Positions 8,426-17,351 of a stretch of 64,000 nt of DNA are shown here, in pieces. The notes under the pieces were generated by a model. It searched no databases and was not told the DNA's origin. It saw only the letters and a list, made by a program, of their open reading frames with translations. The translations under genes were made by a program, and so were the position numbers. This DNA is from CAIJMI01 sp043798445. GTDB lineage: Bacteria > Patescibacteriota > Microgenomatia > UBA10105 > UBA927. The first letter of the stretch is position 1. Each line of letters starts with the position of its first letter. The stretch spans positions 55,536 through 119,535 of the forward strand of contig JAZDOQ010000027.1 in the NCBI GenBank assembly GCA_043798445.1, in the 5' to 3' direction.

Positions 8426-10490
8426 GAGTTGGTGATGGAAGTGTCTGGCATCTTCCGCCAGTTGGTTCCGTTCCTCTTATAAAGTATTCCGGTCGACCAA
8501 AATAACAGGGAAGTGATACAACATTTTCACTTCTTGTGACAATCTCATCCTGCTTATCTTTGAGAAGTTCAACCATAATATCGTGCCAAATAGGAGCAGC
8601 CCCAGTAATGCCAGATGAAAGATGGGGATTCATCGGAGCATTATCATTGTTTCCAACCCAGACCGTTGTTACATATGATGGCGTATATCCGATGGTCCAA
8701 TTGTCCCGTTTGTCATTACTTGTTCCGGTTTTTACGGACACGGTTTTTCCTGGAATTACCAGTGTTGAATTTGGACCAAATGCATTAGTGCGTGCAGCAT
8801 TATCACTTAATATATTGCTCATAATCCATGCAACGTCTTCTTTAACAGCCTGAACACCGCTTTGTACTTTGTTCCGTTCATATACTTTACCGGTATAATC
8901 AGTGACCTCTAATATTGACACCACATCTTTTCGGATGCCGCTATTTGCGAGCGTGCCGAATACTTCTGCCATATCAAGCATGGTGACATCACCTCCACCG
9001 AGAGTGATAGATAAGCCATATCGCGATTCGTCGGTCCATGACCCGATTCCCATTGCTTTTCCTTTTGCAACAATCGAACTAACGCCGAGCCGTGCAGCAA
9101 GTTTGACAGCGGGGATGTTGTAGGAATTGGCAAGTGCGTAGCGAAGCGGTGTAGCACCATGAAATTTTCCATCATAATTCACCGGTGCATACGGAGGATT
9201 ATTTGGAATAGTATAAACAACAGGAGAATCATCAAGAACAGATGCGGCAGTGAACCCATTTTCAAGAGCAAGTGCGTAGGTGACAACCTTAATTGAAGAA
9301 CCTGGTTGACGAAGCGCGGTTGTAACATTCACATTGCCATCACGCTTCGCATCAAAATAATTTCTGCTTCCAACCATAGCAAGAATCTCTCCAGTTTTAG
9401 GATTTGTCACAAGCGCCGCACCATTTCCAACATTGAGTCGTGCAAGACTGTCAATATTTGATGTGACAATATCTTGGATTTTTTCTTGTATGGCGACATC
9501 AAGTGAAGTCACAACCCGAAGTCCGCCATGTTCCACGCGTCTCGTACCGTACCGTTTTTCAAGAATGTCTTTTATATACATGACAAAATGTGGGGCGCGT
9601 ATGGAAACATTCGGTGTTGCGAAACGAATTGTTTCTGCGTACGCTTCCAGTGCTTCTTCTTTTGTGATATACCCGTCCTCAATCATTCGTCTTAGTACTT
9701 CTGCCTGACGATTGAATGCTTTTTCCGGATTTGTTCCGAATGGAGAATAGTCTGTTGGTGCAGCCGGAAGCCCAGCAAGGAGTGCTGTCTCCGCAAGAGA
9801 TAACTCTGAAAGTGATTTATTAAAATACGTTCGACTTGCCGATTCAACGCCCCATGCAGTGCCACCATATGGCACTTGATTTAAGTACATTTCAAGTATT
9901 TCATCTTTTGAATACATACGTTCCGCCCAGTATGCGAGAATAATTTCTTTTATTTTTCGTGTGATGGACACCTCAGGAGAAAGAAGCGCTGATTTGATCA
10001 ATTGTTGTGTGATAGTAGATCCGCCTTGAATGCGCTCATTCAAAAGAATTTTTGTTGCAGCTCTTGTGATTCCTTTGATAGAAAATCCATTATGTTTATA
10101 AAAGTCCCTGTCCTCAATGGCAATGGTTGCCTGACGAAGACGTTTTGGAATTTGAGAGAGGGGAATTGGAGTTCGGTTTTGATCTGCATATATTTCGTAG
10201 AGAAGCGCCCCGTTTCTATCAAATATTTTTGTTGAAACTTCCAAATCTCTCCTCGATAACATGGTGGGATTAGGAAGACCCCTGAGCCATTCATAGGTGA
10301 TATACGGAAGAAGAATTAGGATTATGGTAATGAGAATCCCTAAAAAAAACGATTTAACATTAAATGTTGAAATGTCCATGCGCAGATGATTTAAACAACG
10401 CATACATAAAACAGTATATGTGTTAACAGCATTCTGCAGCGCCGTTATTACGACGGACATGCTTTTTTTGGGAGCGTGCGAACGGGCCAT
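8415..10490 (-). CDS. Class A penicillin-binding protein (PBP1A-like), copy 1
   Basis: Bifunctional peptidoglycan synthase: glycan polymerisation and peptide cross-linking outside the membrane. Seen: a cytoplasmic tail, one membrane helix (about 47-62), the GT51 domain with EDRDF (E126), QGGSTITQQ (155-163) and KDEILEMYLN (195-204), and the transpeptidase domain with the SxxK nucleophile motif (S398-K401), SYN (456-458) and KTGT (587-590). All catalytic motifs are intact in 691 aa. The true start may be one of the internal Mets (for example Met38), because the first 40 residues are not typical. A TGATATAAC -10-like box (minus strand, 10511-10503) lies 12 nt upstream of the first ATG. A paralogue lies immediately upstream. 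Confidence 0.95.
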   Translation of the reverse strand: MARSHAPKKSMSVVITALQNAVNTYTVLCMRCLNHLRMDISTFNVKSFFLGILITIILILLPYITYEWLRGLPNPTMLSRRDLEVSTKIFDRNGALLYEIYADQNRTPIPLSQIPKRLRQATIAIEDRDFYKHNGFSIKGITRAATKILLNERIQGGSTITQQLIKSALLSPEVSITRKIKEIILAYWAERMYSKDEILEMYLNQVPYGGTAWGVESASRTYFNKSLSELSLAETALLAGLPAAPTDYSPFGTNPEKAFNRQAEVLRRMIEDGYITKEEALEAYAETIRFATPNVSIRAPHFVMYIKDILEKRYGTRRVEHGGLRVVTSLDVAIQEKIQDIVTSNIDSLARLNVGNGAALVTNPKTGEILAMVGSRNYFDAKRDGNVNVTTALRQPGSSIKVVTYALALENGFTAASVLDDSPVVYTIPNNPPYAPVNYDGKFHGATPLRYALANSYNIPAVKLAARLGVSSIVAKGKAMGIGSWTDESRYGLSITLGGGDVTMLDMAEVFGTLANSGIRKDVVSILEVTDYTGKVYERNKVQSGVQAVKEDVAWIMSNILSDNAARTNAFGPNSTLVIPGKTVSVKTGTSNDKRDNWTIGYTPSYVTTVWVGNNDNAPMNPHLSSGITGAAPIWHDIMVELLKDKQDEIVTRSENVVSLPCYFGRPEYFIRGTEPTGGRCQTLPSPTPTP

Positions 10491-10556
10491 AAGCTATATT
10501 GTGTTATATCATAGAGAAGAAAAAAAACAAGAAGGAAATTTGGGGCGTAAAAAGAA

Positions 10557-12749
10557 CTATCGTATAAAAATAGATTTGTTGTCAGTGTGCTGACAATCCA
10601 TGCAATATGTAGACATTGGATCTTTGAGTATTTGTTTTTCCTGTACTTCTGTATTTTCTGTTTGACCAGGTGTTGCAAGATCGCCCGTTGTTTTATCGAT
10701 AATGGCAGCTTGTTTAATGGCTTCGTGTTCCGTTGGAACTGTTCCTTTAATGAAATATTCAAATCGGGTTGTACATCCTTTGTCTCCCGCATCTTGGCTT
10801 GGCGGAAGAAGTCCTGTTGTTGTGCAAATTTGAGCGCCAACAACCCCTTCTGGTTGTTTGGGCCAAATATCGGGTTTACCAATAAGCGCTTTTCTCATTA
10901 ACGTATTCCAAATAGGAGCAGCTCCGGTCACTCCTGATACCAGCCATCGATTCATGGGAGAATTGTCATTGTTTCCAACCCACGTTGCAACGAGAATGTT
11001 TGGTGTGTACCCAATAGTCCAGTTATCCCGAAGATCATCTGTTGTTCCTGTTTTAACCGACACCGCTCGCCCCGGGACAACAAGAGAAGAATTTGGACCA
11101 AATGCATCTTGCCTGGCATTGTTGTCAAGAAGGATATGGGAAATAAGAAATGTCGTTTCTGGCGACAAGACGCGCATCCCTTTAAGGAGAAGTTGTGATG
11201 GTACGTCTTTATCAAGGTTAGGATCTGTATATTCATCAAGTACTTTTCCGTCACGGTCAAGTATTTTTCGTATAGCAACAAGGTCTTTTCTAATGCCGCC
11301 GTTTGCAAATACACCAAATGCTTCCGCCATATCCGTCATGCGGATTTCACCACCGCCAAGAGTGAGGGATAATCCGTAATTATCAGGATTTTGTATAGTG
11401 TTGAGTCCAAAGGCGCTTGCAGATGCAACCATATCGGTAACAGTGTTGAGATATAACATTTTTACTGCAGGAATGTTATATGAATTGCCAAGAGCAAAAC
11501 GCAGTTGTACAGGTCCATGAAATTTGTAGTCATAATTTTTTGGACAATAGGATGGTTGATTTGGTACGCCAAAGCAGGTTGCAATATCAAGAAACATGGT
11601 TGCTGGCGTGACGAGTTTTCGTTCAATGCCTATTGCATAATTAATTGGTTTGATAGATGACCCCGGTTGACGAAGCGCCGTTGTGACGTTAAATCCTCCT
11701 GACGGCGTAGCAAAATAATCAACACTTCCGACCATGGAAAGAATTTCTCCAGTTGCAGGATTGGTAATAAGCGCTGCCCCATTCGTGACGTTTGTTTTTT
11801 TTAAGTCTGCAACCTCCGCCGCAACAGTCGCCTCTGCATATTCCTGAAGGTCTGCATCAAGTGTTGTGTATACTTTGAGGCCTCCTCGTTCTACAGTGTG
11901 TTCCCCGTATTTGCTCACCAATTGTTCTTTTACGTACATAACAAAATGCGGCGCTTTAATATTTGTTGGTTTTGTAAATATAAGAGGAGTATTTTTTGCA
12001 TCTTCTGCCTCTTCTTTTGTGATGTACCCGTCTTCGGTCATACGCCGCAACACATCTTTTTGCCTCTGAATGGCAAGTTCCGGGTTGTTGCCAAACGGAG
12101 AATACAATGTTGGGGCTTGAGGAAGTCCTGCAAGAAGTGCGGCCTCTGCAAGTGTAAGATCCTTAACAGACTTACCAAAATATTTCTCAGATGCAGTGCT
12201 GATGCCCCACGCAGTTCCTCCATACGGGACTTGATTTAGATACATTTCAAGTATCTTGTCTTTGGAATAAACAATTTCTACCCAGGAGGCAAGGATTATT
12301 TCTTTGATTTTTCGGGTAATAGTACGTTTTGGAGTGAGGAGCGCTGACTTAACCAACTGTTGGGTAATAGTTGATCCGCCCTGTAATTGTTTTCCTAGAA
12401 TTGTTGCTGACGCTGCCCGAAGGATACCTCCTATAGGGTTGATTCCTCCATGACGATAAAAATCTTTGTCTTCAATTGCTATTGTTGCTTGTTGTACATA
12501 CGTTGGAATAGTAGAAAGCGGTACAAGGGAACGGTTTTGATCAGTGAAAATATCGAATAATAATGATCCTTTTCGATCATAAATTTTTGTGGTGAGCGGC
12601 ACATCATATACACCAAGCTTTTGTGGAGAAGGAAGATCTTTAAAAATAGTGAGGTAAACAATAAGAACACATGCTACGGGAAGCAGCCAAAATGCATAAA
12701 AACGATGACGCCTTAATTTTTCTGTTATGGTTTTAAACTGTATCTTCAT
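10557..12749 (-). CDS. Class A penicillin-binding protein (PBP1A-like), copy 2
   Basis: Second bifunctional peptidoglycan synthase, clearly paralogous to its downstream neighbour. Seen: a membrane helix at about 17-35, GT51 motifs EDKDF (E93), QGGSTITQQ (123-131) and KDKILEMYLN (163-172), and a transpeptidase domain with RQPGSSIK, NSYN and VKTGT. It differs from copy 1 by a longer C-terminal tail (about 60 residues) with a Cys pair (CTTTG...GC) and a polar end. The ATG at 12749 is 11 nt from the palindromic -10 shared with the divergent gene at 12784. Tandem copies suggest division of labour, such as elongation versus septation. Confidence 0.95.
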   Translation of the reverse strand: MKIQFKTITEKLRRHRFYAFWLLPVACVLIVYLTIFKDLPSPQKLGVYDVPLTTKIYDRKGSLLFDIFTDQNRSLVPLSTIPTYVQQATIAIEDKDFYRHGGINPIGGILRAASATILGKQLQGGSTITQQLVKSALLTPKRTITRKIKEIILASWVEIVYSKDKILEMYLNQVPYGGTAWGISTASEKYFGKSVKDLTLAEAALLAGLPQAPTLYSPFGNNPELAIQRQKDVLRRMTEDGYITKEEAEDAKNTPLIFTKPTNIKAPHFVMYVKEQLVSKYGEHTVERGGLKVYTTLDADLQEYAEATVAAEVADLKKTNVTNGAALITNPATGEILSMVGSVDYFATPSGGFNVTTALRQPGSSIKPINYAIGIERKLVTPATMFLDIATCFGVPNQPSYCPKNYDYKFHGPVQLRFALGNSYNIPAVKMLYLNTVTDMVASASAFGLNTIQNPDNYGLSLTLGGGEIRMTDMAEAFGVFANGGIRKDLVAIRKILDRDGKVLDEYTDPNLDKDVPSQLLLKGMRVLSPETTFLISHILLDNNARQDAFGPNSSLVVPGRAVSVKTGTTDDLRDNWTIGYTPNILVATWVGNNDNSPMNRWLVSGVTGAAPIWNTLMRKALIGKPDIWPKQPEGVVGAQICTTTGLLPPSQDAGDKGCTTRFEYFIKGTVPTEHEAIKQAAIIDKTTGDLATPGQTENTEVQEKQILKDPMSTYCMDCQHTDNKSIFIR

Positions 12750-12760
12750 TTATGTTCTCT

Positions 12761-12768
12761 ATTATAAT
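12761..12768. promoter_or_regulatory. Palindromic divergent -10 of PBP copy 2 and the PP2C-like gene
   Basis: The palindrome CTATTATAATAG presents TATAAT on both strands (plus 12763-12768, minus 12766-12761), 15 nt from the plus-strand ATG (12784) and 11 nt from the minus-strand ATG (12749). Confidence 0.55.
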
Positions 12769-12783
12769 AGAAGAGACGAAAAA

Positions 12784-13416
12784 ATGTGTATGGATACTAC
12801 TGATCAGATTCGCTATTGGTCGCTGCTTCCAAAGCAAACGGATCACACAACATATCGTGTATCAGAATTCCAATCTGAATTTTTTTCTTTTGTACACGGT
12901 GCATCACTAAACTATGGATATGTTGCAGCCGAAATCGCAGCAGATACCACCAAGTGGGGATATCAGGAGATTCGGCGCCGCAGATGTTACTGGCGTGATA
13001 AAAAAAAACTTATGGAACGTATTATTCGAACAACGAATATTTCATTGTGGCAAAAACATAAAGAAAAACTATACCAAAAGGGGTTATGGGCAGATGGCGT
13101 GTGTTGCATCATCGGGCAAAAAACCGTATGGATTGGTATTTTTGGCGATGCAAGTATTCTTGAAGTACGCACTGACGGAGAACAGCGGACAATGGGAACA
13201 ATAAATAATGAATCGACAACCGCAAGGAAAAAACTTGGACAGGATAGATATGATATCGACGTGGAAATTGCGGCTTTCCCATTTGAATTAGGGGACGCGT
13301 TTACATTTGCTGTTGGGAAAAGCGCATGGTATTCAATTGAAACATTACATTCCTATCAAGAGGGCCAGGAACAAAAAAAAGAAGGAGATGGTTTGTTTAT
13401 AATAAAACACATATAG
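12784..13416 (+). CDS. Degenerate PP2C/PPM phosphatase-like protein (tentative)
   Basis: No confident family assignment. The order of elements is suggestive of the PPM fold: a FFSFVHGASLNYG strand-turn where PP2C has its Asp-Gly-Gly loop, a long helix pair, then GVCCIIGQKTVWIGIFGDASILEV, which mimics the PP2C segment ending in GDSR. The metal-binding Asp residues of the first loop are absent, so if related it is probably inactive. Start at 12784 (Met-Cys-Met): it follows the divergent TATAAT at 12763-12768 by 15 nt. It is probably read together with pgk, whose own -10 overlaps this gene's stop codon. Confidence 0.45.
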   Translation: MCMDTTDQIRYWSLLPKQTDHTTYRVSEFQSEFFSFVHGASLNYGYVAAEIAADTTKWGYQEIRRRRCYWRDKKKLMERIIRTTNISLWQKHKEKLYQKGLWADGVCCIIGQKTVWIGIFGDASILEVRTDGEQRTMGTINNESTTARKKLGQDRYDIDVEIAAFPFELGDAFTFAVGKSAWYSIETLHSYQEGQEQKKEGDGLFIIKHI

Positions 13417-13424
13417 TAGAAGAT

Positions 13425-14459
13425 ATGTCAGACATAAAACATATGCCCTATCTTCGTCCGGTTTCAGAAATTCCTGTTGGAAGCAGAGTACTTCTTCGGA
13501 TGGATTTTGACGTTCCTATGGAAAACGGACGGGTTGTTGATGTTGATCGGCTGATCAAGTCGCTGCCGACAATACAGCGATTACTTGAAAATCACTGCGT
13601 GGTTGTTCTTATTGGCCACATGGGTCGTCCAGAAGGAATTGATCTCCAATATTCACTCAAACCGGTATTTACTGAGTTAGTATCTCTCATTCGAGAAAAA
13701 GAGGATGTAGAAATTCATGAAACGTTTGTTGAAGACATTAAAAATGATGCAGTAATAGAAATGGCTTTTCAAAACAACAACATTATTTGTTTGGAAAACC
13801 TGCGGTTTTTTAAAGGAGAAGAAGAAAATGATCCAGAGTTTTTAAATACTATAGCGGCAAAAACGACATGGTTTGTTAATGACGCGCTTGCGGTTTCTCA
13901 TCGGCAGCATCGATCAATAATGCTACATAAAATAATGCAGACCGCATACGGTATTGCGTTTATTGATGAAGTGACAAAACTCATGAGCGTGATATATAAT
14001 CCCTGCCGTCCTCTTACTGTCATATTAGGAGGGGTAAAAGAAGATAAACTTTCATATCTTCCAAAACTTATTTCTATTGCCGATTATGTCTGTATTGGAG
14101 GAAAGCTTCCGACATTTATCTCTCAAGCGCAGGAAGCAAACGTATATGTTGCCGGACTCCGGGAAGATGGGTTGGATTTAAGTGACGAAGACATAGAGAA
14201 GTTTAAAACATATATTTCTTTATCCAAAACAATCATATGGTCAGGGGCGCTCGGGTATTTTGAAAAAGAAGATGCTAAAAAAGGAACACGAGAGATAGCA
14301 AAAGCTCTTGGAGAAAGTACAGCATATACTATTATTGCAGGCGGCGACACCGAGGCGTCCGTTTCAGACATTGGTGTTGAAGATAAAATTACATTGATTG
14401 CATCGGGTGGAGGGATGATGCTGGAACTTCTTACAAAAGGAACACTCCCTGCATGGTAG
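13425..14459 (+). CDS. pgk: Phosphoglycerate kinase (compact, divergent)
   Basis: Glycolytic enzyme converting 1,3-bisphosphoglycerate and ADP to 3-phosphoglycerate and ATP in the cytoplasm. Seen: RMDFDVP (25-31; canonical RVDFNVP), GHMGRPEG with H65, a VNDALAVSHR segment (canonical VNDAFGTAHR), GGVKEDK in place of GGAKVSDK, and the nucleotide-loop motif AGGDTEASV (canonical GGGDS/T). At 344 aa it is about 50 residues shorter than usual, with losses spread over surface loops. It directly precedes gapA. A TATAGT -10 (13412-13417) overlaps the preceding stop and is 7 nt from the ATG. Confidence 0.9.
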   Translation: MSDIKHMPYLRPVSEIPVGSRVLLRMDFDVPMENGRVVDVDRLIKSLPTIQRLLENHCVVVLIGHMGRPEGIDLQYSLKPVFTELVSLIREKEDVEIHETFVEDIKNDAVIEMAFQNNNIICLENLRFFKGEEENDPEFLNTIAAKTTWFVNDALAVSHRQHRSIMLHKIMQTAYGIAFIDEVTKLMSVIYNPCRPLTVILGGVKEDKLSYLPKLISIADYVCIGGKLPTFISQAQEANVYVAGLREDGLDLSDEDIEKFKTYISLSKTIIWSGALGYFEKEDAKKGTREIAKALGESTAYTIIAGGDTEASVSDIGVEDKITLIASGGGMMLELLTKGTLPAW

Positions 14460-14492
14460 CAAGAATAGGTTTGATGGGTATACAATAAATGT

Positions 14493-15533
14493 ATGAATAA
14501 AAAAGTGCGTATCGGTATTAATGGATTCGGTAGAATTGGGACTGTTGTTCTTCGGGCAATACTAAAGGAAAAGTATGATATTGATGTTGCAGCAATTAAC
14601 ACAAGGGGAAATCTTGATGCGGAAGGGGTAGCGATGCAATGTAAGTATGATTCAGTATATGGTAGAATGCCGATGCACATCGGATATAAAGAACCGCAAA
14701 AGGCTGCAGAAATCGGTCTTCTTGAAGTTGGATCAACAATAATTCCACTTCTTGGGGAGGCAGATCCGATAAAAATTCCTTGGGGAGAATATGGAGTAGA
14801 TATTGTCCTTGAGTGTACCGGAAAATTTACTGATGGAAAAGCAATGGGACACACGCAGGGGGGAGCAAAAAAAGTCATCATATCAGCGCCGGCAAAAGAT
14901 GCGAACATTCCCGTCTATATTTTAGGAGTAAATGAGGATGACTATCACGGAGAAACGCTTATTTCAAATGGTTCGTGTACGACAAATTGTGTTGCTCCCA
15001 TTGTAAAACTTATTGACGAAAAAATCGGATTTCAAGAAGGAGTATTAACAACCATTCATGCGTATACAACAAACCAAAATATTGTTGACGGGACAGGAAA
15101 AGATCCAAGACGCGCACGTGCTGCAGCGGTAAATATTGTGCCGACAGCAACGGGAGCAGCTGAGGCAGTTATTGCGGCATATCCAAAAGCAAAGGGAAGA
15201 TTTGCGGGGTCTGCAATCAGAGTACCGGTCATTTGCGGATCATATTCCGATTTGACGTTTAAAATGAAGAGAAAAACAACAATTGACGAAGTGAATGCTA
15301 TATTTGAAGAAGCGTGTATGTCAAAAGCGTTGGTTGGTAAAATGAAAATATCCTACGACGCGCTTGTATCATCGGATATCATTGGTGATAACGCATCCTG
15401 CATTATTGATTCAAGAATGACGAACGTGATATCAGAAGACATGATTTCTATTGGTGCGTGGTATGATAATGAATATGGATATTCCTGTCGACTTGTTGAA
15501 CTTGCGATGTTTATCCACGCATTCAACTCATAA
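14493..15533 (+). CDS. gapA: Glyceraldehyde-3-phosphate dehydrogenase
   Basis: Oxidises glyceraldehyde-3-phosphate to 1,3-bisphosphoglycerate with NAD(P)+. Seen: the Rossmann motif NGFGRIG (8-14), the catalytic SNGSCTTNC with C162, and the C-terminal signature WYDNEYGYS. The 346-aa length is normal. It follows pgk by 33 nt but has its own TACAAT -10 at 14481-14486, 6 nt from the ATG. The 3' end overlaps the convergent phosphoribosyltransferase gene by 11 nt. With pgk here and tpiA at 59.9 kb, lower glycolysis is represented but split. Confidence 0.97.
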   Translation: MNKKVRIGINGFGRIGTVVLRAILKEKYDIDVAAINTRGNLDAEGVAMQCKYDSVYGRMPMHIGYKEPQKAAEIGLLEVGSTIIPLLGEADPIKIPWGEYGVDIVLECTGKFTDGKAMGHTQGGAKKVIISAPAKDANIPVYILGVNEDDYHGETLISNGSCTTNCVAPIVKLIDEKIGFQEGVLTTIHAYTTNQNIVDGTGKDPRRARAAAVNIVPTATGAAEAVIAAYPKAKGRFAGSAIRVPVICGSYSDLTFKMKRKTTIDEVNAIFEEACMSKALVGKMKISYDALVSSDIIGDNASCIIDSRMTNVISEDMISIGAWYDNEYGYSCRLVELAMFIHAFNS

Positions 15534-16101
15534 AATACTTTCTTACGAACCGTATTTGATTTTCTGTATATCCTAAATGAGTAAGGAGCTGTTGAATCTC
15601 TGCTTTTGATTGTCCCTTTTCCTGCATGCCCTTCGTTATCTGCAGAATCATTTCTGTTGGTTCATACGGAAACAGAATCCATTTTGTCGTGTTTGTTGCA
15701 AAAAAGTCCGGTCTATATGTTGAGTGAGGTTTGTAAAACATGGTGACCACCCGGATACTTGCCGGCTTAAATCGTTTTAGATATGTTGTTGCACGAATTA
15801 ATGTTTTTCCTGAATCAGCAACGTCATCAACAAGAAGCACGTGTTTTCCGTTAATGCGGGTTTTAAGAGGTTCTGTAATAGTAAGTTCTCCCTGGATTTG
15901 AATATCTGTATAACTTTGAATAGTAAATGTTGCAATGGGAACACGTAAAAAATCAGATAAAAGGTGGCCAAGTGTCAATCCTCCACGGGATATCGCAACA
16001 ATCTGATTGATGCCGGACGAGTGAGAAAGAATAGTTGCAGCAAGCTTTCTTGCTAAATCGTGATACGTAACCCAGGTGATGGGAAGATATTGAATGTCCA
16101 T
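15523..16101 (-). CDS. Type I phosphoribosyltransferase (xanthine/hypoxanthine PRT-like)
   Basis: Nucleobase salvage enzyme using PRPP. Seen: an SRGGLTLG strand-loop (pyrophosphate loop) around residue 40 and the PRPP-binding motif VLLVDDVADSGKTL (about 89-102). The sequence FPYEPTEMI near residue 130 matches the Gpt/XPRT-like clade. The last 45 residues look like a short helical hairpin beyond the core fold. A minus-strand GATACT box (16113-16108) ends 6 nt before the ATG and diverges from the promoter of the next gene. Base specificity cannot be stated. Confidence 0.88.
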   Translation of the reverse strand: MDIQYLPITWVTYHDLARKLAATILSHSSGINQIVAISRGGLTLGHLLSDFLRVPIATFTIQSYTDIQIQGELTITEPLKTRINGKHVLLVDDVADSGKTLIRATTYLKRFKPASIRVVTMFYKPHSTYRPDFFATNTTKWILFPYEPTEMILQITKGMQEKGQSKAEIQQLLTHLGYTENQIRFVRKYFMS

Positions 16102-16122
16102 ACTCTAGTATCTCGCACGTAC

Positions 16123-16150
16123 TTGACGCTTGTCAATTGCGTTCTATAAT
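16123..16150 (+). promoter_or_regulatory. Promoter of the cytidylate-kinase-like operon
   Basis: TTGACG (16123-16128), a 16-nt spacer and TATAAT (16145-16150), 6 nt before the ATG at 16157. It drives the kinase-HD-DUF5667 operon. Confidence 0.72.
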
Positions 16151-16156
16151 AATGAC

Positions 16157-16771
16157 ATGAATACACCAAACTCGTCAGTAAAACTAAAATACTCAAGTAT
16201 CGCAATTTCCGGTCGGCCCGGAGCGGGAAGGTCCACGCTCCTTAACAATATAAAAGAAATCGTTCAGCCGTTAGGATGGGAAACGTTTTCAGGTGGTGAT
16301 TGGGCGAGACAATACGCCATTGCAAGCGGAAAGCATGATGCAAAAGATGTGACACATCATAAAGCGACAGATTACAACGATGATATTGATCATCAGATTG
16401 ATGCAGCTATGCGGGAAAAATTATCTAATTCCGACACACACGTTGTAGTAGAATCGTGGATAGCAGGATGGAACATGCGAGGGATCTCACATGTATTAAA
16501 AGTGCTTCTCATGTGTGATGATTCACTTCGGATTGACCGTATTGTAAATCGTGATAACCTCAGTGTTGAAGAGGCAAAACAACATCTTAGGGGTCGGGAA
16601 GATGCAAATTTAGGAAAATGGAAAAGGATGTATGGAGTGACTGATTTTTGGGATCCGAAACATTACGATTTAGTTATCAACACCTATTCTCATGGGCCAA
16701 AAGAAACATTAAATCTCGTTCTTCAGGCACTTGGATACTTTAAGGCAAATGGGCAGCAAAAGGAAGGGTGA
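16157..16771 (+). CDS. Cytidylate-kinase-like P-loop kinase
   Basis: A 204-aa P-loop NTPase: Walker A GRPGAGRST near residue 18, then GGDWARQYA, which corresponds to the NMP-binding segment GGxxR in the cytidylate-kinase-like family, and an R-rich LID-like part RIVNRDNLSVEEA. It probably phosphorylates a nucleotide or similar small molecule. The start at 16157 is chosen because a near-consensus promoter (TTGACG 16123-16128, 16-nt spacer, TATAAT 16145-16150) would make an upstream start at 16130 untranscribed. The stop is 4 nt before the HD gene. Confidence 0.8.
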   Translation: MNTPNSSVKLKYSSIAISGRPGAGRSTLLNNIKEIVQPLGWETFSGGDWARQYAIASGKHDAKDVTHHKATDYNDDIDHQIDAAMREKLSNSDTHVVVESWIAGWNMRGISHVLKVLLMCDDSLRIDRIVNRDNLSVEEAKQHLRGREDANLGKWKRMYGVTDFWDPKHYDLVINTYSHGPKETLNLVLQALGYFKANGQQKEG

Positions 16772-16775
16772 AATC

Positions 16776-17351
16776 ATGATCCCAACACCAAAGCAAGCAA
16801 AAGATTTGTGGAGAACATATCATTTGTCAAAACACAAACAACGTCACGCAAATCTCGTTGCTCTGGTTTCCCGCATATTTGCCGTTCATCTTGAACGCCA
16901 CGCTGGTGTTTGCATACAAAAAGACCTCTTGTTTGTTAGTGCGTTGCTTCATGATATTGATAAAAACATCCCATCCATCCATGGAGAAACGCACCCTGAC
17001 ACTGCTGTTTTAATATTACATGAGTTGGGTATGACGGAAGTTGCCGACGTAGTAAAAACACATCCACTCCATGCAATACTTGACAACAGTATTTCCCCAA
17101 AAACGTGGGAAGAAAAATTATTATTCCTGGCAGACAAAATGACGAAGTACGATGTTATTACTGTTGATGAACGGTTCAGGCTATGGAATGAAGAACATTT
17201 GTCTCCTGATAAGCAATTCATCCTTGATGCCGCATACCCAAAAGTGAAACAACTTGAACAAGAGGTGATGGAATGCATTCAATCAACATCAGAACAAATG
17301 ATAAATATCTGCAAAAACGTTATACTACAAGAAGAAGGAGACACCATATGA
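16776..17351 (+). CDS. HD-domain phosphohydrolase
   Basis: A 191-aa HD-superfamily protein. Seen: H in RHANLV (about 23), the HD pair in LLHDIDK, and a later H and D (KTHPLH, LADKM) giving the H...HD...D metal ligands. Length and motif order fit the YqeK-like/HDIG nucleotide hydrolases, for example predicted dinucleotide or nucleotidyl hydrolases. The start is Met at 16776, preceded by an AAGGAAGGG Shine-Dalgarno. It overlaps the next gene by ATGA, and with the kinase upstream forms a three-gene operon. Confidence 0.82.
   Translation: MIPTPKQAKDLWRTYHLSKHKQRHANLVALVSRIFAVHLERHAGVCIQKDLLFVSALLHDIDKNIPSIHGETHPDTAVLILHELGMTEVADVVKTHPLHAILDNSISPKTWEEKLLFLADKMTKYDVITVDERFRLWNEEHLSPDKQFILDAAYPKVKQLEQEVMECIQSTSEQMINICKNVILQEEGDTI

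Noticed and set aside
14123..14908. A 261-codon antisense frame across pgk and gapA
   Set aside because: It spans two clear glycolytic genes and reads as low-quality Ser/Pro/Thr-rich sequence, typical of an antisense shadow.
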